This document shows, piece by piece, positions 58,691 to 64,000 of a stretch of 64,000 nucleotides of DNA. Origin of the DNA: Lachnospiraceae bacterium. GTDB taxonomy: Bacteria > Bacillota > Clostridia > Lachnospirales > Lachnospiraceae. Within the stretch, counting starts at the first letter, position 1; each line of letters starts with the position of its first letter. The notes under the pieces were generated by a model. The model saw only the letters and a program-made list of their open reading frames with translations. It had not been told where the DNA came from and did no database searches. A program made the position numbers and the translations under genes. The stretch covers positions 1 to 64,000 of the forward strand of contig SVFF01000004.1 of the NCBI GenBank assembly GCA_015057005.1, read 5' to 3'.

Positions 58691-59074
58691 ATGGCAAACA
58701 AATTTGGGAAATTTTTACTCCTCACCGCAGCTGCAGGTGCTGCTGCCGCAGGTGCATACTATTATCTGAAGAAAAAAGAAAAAGCAGTTTCCGCCGAATA
58801 CGATGCAGATGACGATTTTGATGATTTCAGCGACGAGGATCTGGACGCAGAACCCAACCGCAATTATGTCCCCCTGAACTTTGACTGCGGCTGTGCAAGT
58901 GCTGCTGAGTGTACATGTGAAGAGACAGCTGATTGTTGTTGTGATGAGACAGCTGATTGCTGCTGCCAAGACTCTGACCAGTGTGCTTGCGAAGCTACCG
59001 CGGCCCCGGAAGCAACCGAAGAATTTTTTGACGAAGAAGATCCTGCAGACCAGGAACCTGAGATTCAGGACTAA
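58691..59074 (+). CDS. Membrane-anchored acidic protein with a 12-cysteine cluster
   Basis: The 127-residue protein starts with a short cytosolic or signal-anchor end (MANKFGK), a hydrophobic Ala-rich helix (8-25, YtxH-like) and a Lys stop, then a very acidic domain. Residues 66-100 contain twelve Cys: CGC, CTC, CCC, CCC and CAC, with the nearly repeated ETADCCCDETADCCC unit. The flanks are Asp/Glu rich and it ends DPADQEPEIQD. I recognise no family for the Cys cluster; a metal-binding or redox-buffer role is possible. AAAGGAG lies 5 nt before ATG; a longer frame has no site. It is monocistronic, ending at a terminator. Confidence 0.8.
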   Translation: MANKFGKFLLLTAAAGAAAAGAYYYLKKKEKAVSAEYDADDDFDDFSDEDLDAEPNRNYVPLNFDCGCASAAECTCEETADCCCDETADCCCQDSDQCACEATAAPEATEEFFDEEDPADQEPEIQD

Positions 59075-59077
59075 AAA

Positions 59078-59113
59078 AAGGCTTGTCCACACGGGCAAGC
59101 CTTTTCTCTTTTT
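59078..59113. terminator. Terminator after the Cys-rich protein gene and glnS
   Basis: AAGGCTTG (59078-59085) pairs with CAAGCCTT (59096-59103), followed by TTCTCTTTTT; the A-run on the left makes it usable for converging glnS. Confidence 0.92.
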
Positions 59114-59127
59114 AACACATGACCTTT

Positions 59128-60849
59128 TTATGCCTTAGGCAGTACATAGGAACTCTTCAGGGACACGATACGGTTAAACACTAACGCATCCTCCTTAGAA
59201 TCCTTGGCATCCACACAGAAGAAGCCCTGTCTTACAAACTGGAAACTGTCGTACGCCTTGGCGCCGGCAAATGCAGGCTCCAGGTAGCACTCCTTCAGCA
59301 CAGTCAGGGAATTGGGATTTAAGTTCAGACTGCCGTCCTCATTGTAAACACCCTTCTCCTCATCGATGATATTCTCATACAGTCTCACTTCTGCCTTCAC
59401 AGCGTCAGCTGCAGATACCCAGTGGATAGTACCCTTTACCTTACGGCCATCAGGGCTGTTGCCGCCCTTGCTGGCAGGATCGTAGGTACAATGCACTTCG
59501 ACAATATTGCCGTTCTCATCTTTCACACAGCCGGTACATTTTACAAAGTATGCGTTCATCAGACGCACCTCGTTACCGGGGAACATACGGAAGTATTTCT
59601 TGGGAGGTTCCTCCATGAAGTCCTCGCGCTCAATATAAAGTTCCTTTCCGAAAGGAACCTGACGGGTGCCGAGAGCCTCATTCTCAGGATTGTTGACAGC
59701 ATCCAGCATCTCGGTCTGACCTTCGGGATAGTTGTCGATCACAAGCTTTACAGGATCCAGAATGGCCATGTAGCGGGGTGCTTTTGCCTTCAGATCCTCA
59801 CGGATACAGTATTCCAGCGCTGCATAGTCAGCGATGGAATGCGCCTTGGACACACCGCACATCTCTACAAACATCTTAATGGACTCAGGAGTGAAACCGC
59901 GGCGGCGCAGTGCGGAGATGGACACCAGTCTGGGATCGTCCCAACCGTCCACAATGCCTTCCATAACCAACTTCTTGATATATCTCTTACCGGTAACCAC
60001 ATTCTTCAGGTACATCTTGGCCTGCTCGATCTGCTTGGGAGGATTGGGGTATTCCAGCTCTCTCACTACCCAATCGTACAGAGGTCTATGATCTTCAAAC
60101 TCCAAGGTACAGATAGAATGTGTGATTCCTTCGATGGCATCCTCAATGGGGTGCGCAAAATCGTACATAGGGTAAATGCACCACTGATCACCAGTGTTGT
60201 GGTGGGTCATATGAGCCACACGGTAAAGCACGGGATCGCGCATGTTGATATTGGAGGAGGTCATGTCGATGCGGGCACGAAGCACCTTCTCGCCGTCTTT
60301 GTACTTGCCATCCTTCATCTCCTCAAAGAGCTTCAGATTCTCCTCTACAGAACGTGTGCTGTAAGGATCTTCCTTGCCGGGCTCGGTAAAGGTACCTCTA
60401 TACTCCTTGATCTGCTCTGCAGACAGGTCGGACACATACGCTTTGCCCTTCTTGATCAGCTTCACAGCGCCCTCATACATCTCACCGAAATAATCGGATG
60501 CAAAGAAGAGTCTGTCCTCATAATCTGCGCCCAGCCACTGAACGTCCCGCTTAATAGACTCTACAAACTCGATATCCTCCTTGGTAGGGTTGGTATCGTC
60601 AAAACGCATATTGAACTTGCCGCCGTATTTCTGGGCAGTCAGGTAGTTGACCAGAATCGCCTTGGCATGGCCAATGTGCAGATAGCCGTTGGGCTCGGGA
60701 GGAAAACGGGTGTGTACGGTGTCATAAACACCCTCCGCCAGATCCTTTTCGATGATCTGCTCAATAAAATTTTTGGATTCTTTTGTCTCTGTTACTTCTG
60801 CAGCAGTTGCTTCTGCCGCTGTTACATTTGCAGATACAGTTTCACTCAT
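59128..60849 (-). CDS. glnS: Glutaminyl-tRNA synthetase
   Basis: The 573-residue enzyme is a class Ic synthetase: [18 protein letters not shown] (HIGH motif), [44 protein letters not shown], and [17 protein letters not shown]. The segment usually holding KMSKS (MSKRKL in E. coli) reads [12 protein letters not shown], a variant. The N-terminal 25 residues are low complexity (Thr/Ala/Glu). It charges tRNA-Gln directly. GGAGATACGACG precedes the ATG, a usable but not strong site. It stands alone between the Cys-rich protein and an Rpn gene. Confidence 0.96.
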   Translation of the reverse strand: MSETVSANVTAAEATAAEVTETKESKNFIEQIIEKDLAEGVYDTVHTRFPPEPNGYLHIGHAKAILVNYLTAQKYGGKFNMRFDDTNPTKEDIEFVESIKRDVQWLGADYEDRLFFASDYFGEMYEGAVKLIKKGKAYVSDLSAEQIKEYRGTFTEPGKEDPYSTRSVEENLKLFEEMKDGKYKDGEKVLRARIDMTSSNINMRDPVLYRVAHMTHHNTGDQWCIYPMYDFAHPIEDAIEGITHSICTLEFEDHRPLYDWVVRELEYPNPPKQIEQAKMYLKNVVTGKRYIKKLVMEGIVDGWDDPRLVSISALRRRGFTPESIKMFVEMCGVSKAHSIADYAALEYCIREDLKAKAPRYMAILDPVKLVIDNYPEGQTEMLDAVNNPENEALGTRQVPFGKELYIEREDFMEEPPKKYFRMFPGNEVRLMNAYFVKCTGCVKDENGNIVEVHCTYDPASKGGNSPDGRKVKGTIHWVSAADAVKAEVRLYENIIDEEKGVYNEDGSLNLNPNSLTVLKECYLEPAFAGAKAYDSFQFVRQGFFCVDAKDSKEDALVFNRIVSLKSSYVLPKA

Positions 60850-60953
60850 CGTCGTATCTCCTTTTATATTCTGTCTTGTACTATCTTTGAAGACTTATTT
60901 TTAATTTACACTATATCATAACATATTTGACGAAAAATACAAACTTTTTTTCA

Positions 60954-61778
60954 TTATAAGTCAGCTTTATTATATTTCTTCTCTTGTTCCAGAAATTCTT
61001 CTTCCGTAAAGGTAAGATATGTGCAAGCATCCAATAAACTTATTTTTCCGTCGCGATACATCTGTACCATCATTTCTATACGGCCTTGTGCGCGTCCTTC
61101 TGCGCGTCCTTCTGCGCGTCCTTCTTCCATAATTTCCCGCTTAAGCTCCTGCAAAACTCCACTCATTTCACTTGCTCCTTTCTTATCTTCCTTAAAATAC
61201 CTTTTTCTTTGCGACGTGGCCGGAAATTTCTCATCATTATATGCGTCATTTTCTGTAAAGATGGTCATAAGCTCCGATGTGAGCGAATCATCTTTCACAG
61301 CAGCATTCACATATATTTCAGCGAATCCATTGTCCAGCCTGTCTCCAGTTTCCCGGATTATCCGATCTACATGATATGTAGTTTTTCCTTTCTTCAAGAA
61401 GTCCTTTTCTGTGATGTAAATCACACACAATGTGGGTACCTTTTCAAACTTACATCCCGGATCCGTAATATTAGCCGTAACACAGGCTGCGTTGTACCTC
61501 ACACGTTTTTGATGATTGTCATCATCAGATTTCTGAACCTCTACATTGAAATGTTCGCCTTCGGAAGTCACACAATGCGCGTCCAAAATCACCGAGCGCC
61601 CTTGCAGGTTCTTGATGTAATCCTGGGGTTTCACTTCCGTGACCAGTAGGTCCGGATTTCCCATTATTGTCCGAATGATTTCCTGGCAAAATCCTATATC
61701 TTCTGCCATCTTCCTCATGAAATCATCGTCAATGGGATTGAGTTTACGCACTTTTGCTACGTATTCTTCGTGTTTCAT
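60954..61778 (-). CDS. Rpn family PD-(D/E)XK nuclease with EGRA repeats
   Basis: The 274-residue protein has the nuclease core with SVILDAHCVTSEGEHFNVEVQ (Asp66, Glu80, Gln82) and the RVRYNAACVTANIT helix that follow the Rpn/transposase_31 pattern. Near the C-terminus a 12-bp DNA repeat encodes AEGRAEGRAEGRAQGR, a typical hypervariable coil in these proteins. AAAGGAG lies 10 nt before ATG. It differs in sequence from the Rpn protein at 13815, so the genome holds separate lineages. Rpn proteins are proposed recombination-promoting nucleases and phage-defence factors; a specific role here is not shown. Confidence 0.86.
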   Translation of the reverse strand: MKHEEYVAKVRKLNPIDDDFMRKMAEDIGFCQEIIRTIMGNPDLLVTEVKPQDYIKNLQGRSVILDAHCVTSEGEHFNVEVQKSDDDNHQKRVRYNAACVTANITDPGCKFEKVPTLCVIYITEKDFLKKGKTTYHVDRIIRETGDRLDNGFAEIYVNAAVKDDSLTSELMTIFTENDAYNDEKFPATSQRKRYFKEDKKGASEMSGVLQELKREIMEEGRAEGRAEGRAQGRIEMMVQMYRDGKISLLDACTYLTFTEEEFLEQEKKYNKADL

Positions 61779-62095
61779 GTTTCGGTTTTCTCCTTTCTAA
61801 AATTCTCTAAAGAAAACCTTCACCGTACACAACTTTTTTACATTCAATTTTCTTTCAAAACAAATTCCCTTGTCATCATCATAGCATTATTTATTCACCA
61901 GCACAACAGCGAGTCTAAAATTAATAAAGCTCAATTTGCACAGGGGGGCGTTATTCTCAGAGTTGCAGATAATCACACAGCCCGCGCTGCTATTTAAGTA
62001 CCAAAACTCACAAATGCAAGTCTTAACACAATAACAACACGGGCTGATGTAATTTCATAAGAAGATTCCAATCTTATTGCATATTCATCACCAAA
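61779..62095. other. Intergenic region between the Rpn gene and purH
   Basis: This 317-bp, AT-rich stretch holds the Rpn ribosome binding site and upstream signals at its left end. CAGCCCG (61978-61984) and CGGGCTG (62040-62046) could pair across 55 nt, perhaps as a loose terminator for purH. No coding sequence or recognised RNA was seen. Confidence 0.5.
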
Positions 62096-63274
62096 TTAGT
62101 GATGGAACAGTCTAATACCGGTAAATGCCATTACCATATCATACTTGTTGCAGCAGTCGATAACAGCGTCATCACGCACGGAGCCGCCGGGCTGTGCGAT
62201 GTACTTTACGCCGCTCTTGTGTGCTCTCTCGATATTGTCGGAGAAGGGGAAGAATGCGTCGGAGCCCAGGGTCACATCCTGCATCTGATCCAGCCATGCT
62301 CTCTTTTCTTCTCTGGTGAATACAGGGGGCTTCACCTTGAAGATGGTCTCCCATACGCCGTCTGCAAGTACGTCCTCGTACTCATCGCCCATGTAAACGT
62401 CAATAGCGTTGTCTCTGTTGGCTCTGCCAAGGCCGTCTACAAACTGCAGACCCAGCACCTGGGGAGACTGACGCAGGAACCAGTTGTCAGCCTTGCTGCC
62501 GGCAAGTCTGGTACAGTGGATACGGGACTGCTGACCGGCACCGATACCGATGGCCTGACCGTCCTTTACGTAGCAAACAGAGTTGGACTGGGTGTATTTT
62601 AAGGTGATCAGGGCAATCTTCATATCGATCAGCGCATTCTCAGGAATCTCTTTGTTCTCTGTCACGATATTGGACAGCAGATCTGCGCCCACCTCCAGCT
62701 CATTTCTGCCCTGCTCGAAGGTAATGCCGTATACCTGTTTCTTCTCAATGGGAGCGGGTACGTAGGAGGGATCGATCTGGATCACGTTGTAATTACCGTT
62801 CTTCTTGGACTGCAGGATAGCCAGCGCCTCCTCAGTGTAACCGGGAGCGATCACACCGTCGGAAACTTCACGCTTGATCAGCTTTGCAGTATCAGCGTCA
62901 CAGATGTCGGACAGGGCAATGAAGTCACCGAAGGAAGACATTCTGTCTGCGCCTCTTGCACGTGCATAAGCGCATGCCAGGGGAGAGAGCTCGCCCAGAT
63001 CATCTACCCAGTAAATCTTTGCAAGGGTCTCATCCAAAGGCAGACCTACTGCTGCACCTGCGGGAGAAACGTGCTTGAAAGAGGTTGCTGCAGGAAGACC
63101 GGTAGCCTCCTTCAGTTCCTTAACCAGCTGCCAGCCGTTGAAGGCATCCAGGAAATTGATGTAGCCGGGCTTACCGCATAATACGGTAACGGGCAGTTCG
63201 CCGCCGTCTTCCATATAAATTCTGGAAGGTTTCTGATTGGGGTTACAACCATATTTTAATGCTAATTCGTTCAT
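62096..63274 (-). CDS. purH: AICAR formyltransferase (PurH-type, no IMP cyclohydrolase domain)
   Basis: The 392-residue protein corresponds to the C-terminal AICAR transformylase half of PurH: LRYGxNPxQ-like LKYGCNPNQKPSRIY, GYINFLDAFNGWQLV, FKHVSPAGAAVG (catalytic Lys67-His68) and GAGQQSRIHCTRLAG, SDAFFPFSDNIERA. The N-terminal MGS-like IMP cyclohydrolase domain of ordinary PurH is absent, as in a clostridial lineage that uses a separate cyclohydrolase. It catalyses the tenth step of purine synthesis with 10-formyl-THF. A GAAAGGA site precedes the ATG. It is followed (minus strand upstream) by an alpha/beta hydrolase gene 21 bp away. Confidence 0.95.
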   Translation of the reverse strand: MNELALKYGCNPNQKPSRIYMEDGGELPVTVLCGKPGYINFLDAFNGWQLVKELKEATGLPAATSFKHVSPAGAAVGLPLDETLAKIYWVDDLGELSPLACAYARARGADRMSSFGDFIALSDICDADTAKLIKREVSDGVIAPGYTEEALAILQSKKNGNYNVIQIDPSYVPAPIEKKQVYGITFEQGRNELEVGADLLSNIVTENKEIPENALIDMKIALITLKYTQSNSVCYVKDGQAIGIGAGQQSRIHCTRLAGSKADNWFLRQSPQVLGLQFVDGLGRANRDNAIDVYMGDEYEDVLADGVWETIFKVKPPVFTREEKRAWLDQMQDVTLGSDAFFPFSDNIERAHKSGVKYIAQPGGSVRDDAVIDCCNKYDMVMAFTGIRLFHH

Positions 63275-63295
63275 AATGATTCCTTTCTACTTATC

Positions 63296-63940
63296 TTAAG
63301 CGTTTTCTCCCTTGGACAGGAGCCAATCCAAAAGTTCCTGATTGTATGCGTAATCCCAGGCATTGTGGGCCACGCCGTCCAAAAGAGTCATTTTTACTTC
63401 GTTTTTGTTGGTTCCCAGACTTCTGAGCTTGTGAATCATATTTATAGTCTCAGAAGGATACACCACATCATCCTCCGTTCCGTGGAAGGCCCATATGGGC
63501 ATCTCCAGCACGCCTGCGTTCCAGACCATTCCGCCGCCGCAAACAGGGGCAATGGCTGCAAACATTCCGGGATATCTCATGGCCGTATACCAGGTCCCGA
63601 ATCCGCCCATGCTCAAGCCTGTCAGAAAGATTTTCTTCTCATCCACCGGATAAGTCTTAGTAAGCTCTACTATAAAATCATGAATGTTGGGAACCTCTGC
63701 CGCCCAGAAGCTATCCGGTCTACACTGGGGCGCTACATAAATGCAGGGGCAAGAGTCCTTTTCCTGCAGTACTTTCGCAAAACCTGAGCTTTCCACTCCG
63801 GGAAGCTCATCGCCTCCCATTCCCCGCTCTCCTGCGCCATGCAGAAATACGATCAAAGGCAGCTTTTCCTCCATCACTTCCGGATGATAGACCACGAAAG
63901 GGAATTGCCAATTGCCTTCTTGGAATAGTTCTCTTATCAT
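63296..63940 (-). CDS. Alpha/beta-hydrolase (dienelactone hydrolase/esterase-like)
   Basis: The 214-residue enzyme has the alpha/beta-hydrolase fold: VFLHGAGERG (oxyanion loop), GLSMGGFG with nucleophile Ser110, WAFHGTEDDVV with Asp at about 157-158, and GVAHNAW with the catalytic His. The short length and the APQCRPDSFW segment fit phospholipase/carboxylesterase or feruloyl-esterase-like families of gut Lachnospiraceae. There is no signal peptide. AAGGAG lies 5 nt before the ATG. It is upstream of purH on the same strand by 21 bp, so they may share a transcript, though no metabolic link is apparent. Confidence 0.88.
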   Translation of the reverse strand: MIRELFQEGNWQFPFVVYHPEVMEEKLPLIVFLHGAGERGMGGDELPGVESSGFAKVLQEKDSCPCIYVAPQCRPDSFWAAEVPNIHDFIVELTKTYPVDEKKIFLTGLSMGGFGTWYTAMRYPGMFAAIAPVCGGGMVWNAGVLEMPIWAFHGTEDDVVYPSETINMIHKLRSLGTNKNEVKMTLLDGVAHNAWDYAYNQELLDWLLSKGENA

Positions 63941-64000
63941 CGTCCTTACTCCTTATGTCCTATGACCCGCTTACTGATTCTTGTTTACGATCCTGGTCTC

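Noticed and set aside
59422..60921. Plus-strand reading frame of 499 codons
   Set aside because: Antisense to glnS, which has full family motifs; His/Leu-rich composition is typical of shadow frames.
1..64000. tRNA or rRNA genes
   Set aside because: No cloverleaf with a TTCRA arm or rRNA core sequence was recognised in any intergenic stretch; a dedicated tRNA search would be decisive.

Overview
The window reads as a chromosomal segment of a gut-type member of the Lachnospiraceae (Bacillota, Clostridia). Supporting signs are strong AGGAGG ribosome binding sites, AddAB instead of RecBCD, a GlnRS, a PurH lacking its cyclohydrolase domain, an EF-G/Tet-like GTPase carrying a C-terminal NYN nuclease domain, FAD dehydrogenase plus DUF1667 cluster, DUF6062 and Rpn-family proteins, and many secreted or cytosolic glycan enzymes. 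Genus cannot be fixed from the sequence alone. No rRNA, tRNA or CRISPR array was seen.

Layout. 1-3.1 kb: the tail of a probable transposase, then a Tet/EF-G-like GTPase fused to a Rae1/YacP-like NYN domain (minus). 3.1-8.9 kb: a plus-strand TetR-led run with a flavin-reductase-fold protein, an NAD(P)-binding reductase, a DUF1295 (steroid 5-alpha-reductase-like) membrane protein, a small membrane protein, a 215-residue unknown and an SGNH hydrolase. 8.9-12.7 kb: a uronic-acid polysaccharide block on the minus strand (heparinase II/III-like lyase and GH88 unsaturated glucuronyl hydrolase) followed upstream by two small proteins. 12.8-13.8 kb: TPP riboswitch and thiT. 13.8-24.2 kb: Rpn nuclease, then mpg-addB-addA. 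24.3-28.0 kb: a heterodimeric ABC exporter with one degenerate ATP site. 28.1-34.7 kb: free-Met-sulfoxide reductase, AraC regulator, a GH2 gene broken at its 5' end, a MATE pump, and a NanA-like lyase translationally coupled to a DMT-type transporter.

34.7-38.3 kb is a scrambled zone: a redoxin remnant, an N-terminally truncated XRE/TPR regulator, an intact XRE/TPR regulator, exoA, and a 51-bp tandem repeat array. 38.1-42.6 kb is a glycerol-3-phosphate dehydrogenase-like cluster (GlpA-like FAD protein, second flavoprotein, DUF1667 protein, HAD-IIA phosphatase) with an intrinsic terminator in its leader. 42.6-49.6 kb: a minus-strand run of thioredoxin-like TlpA, CcdA, a Cys/Met PLP enzyme, a histidine phosphatase, a dipeptidase, and an MBOAT/AlgJ-type acylation pair. 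49.7-55.0 kb: uracil/xanthine permease, divergent GH38 alpha-mannosidase and a DUF6062 protein. 55.0-64 kb: a 456-bp giant inverted repeat, a TetR regulator abutting an internally deleted Rpn gene, an orphan sugar-binding lipoprotein, a Cys-rich membrane-anchored protein, glnS, another Rpn nuclease, purH and an alpha/beta hydrolase.

The least explained structures are non-coding: the 456-bp inverted repeat at 55040-55495, the 138-bp palindrome at 41596-41733, the 51-bp array at 37770-38089 whose units conserve a hairpin despite base changes, and a palindromic repeat present at both 3710-3755 and 27945-28008. Among proteins, the GTPase-NYN fusion, the Cys-cluster membrane protein and the TetR-controlled reductase cluster deserve the closest look.
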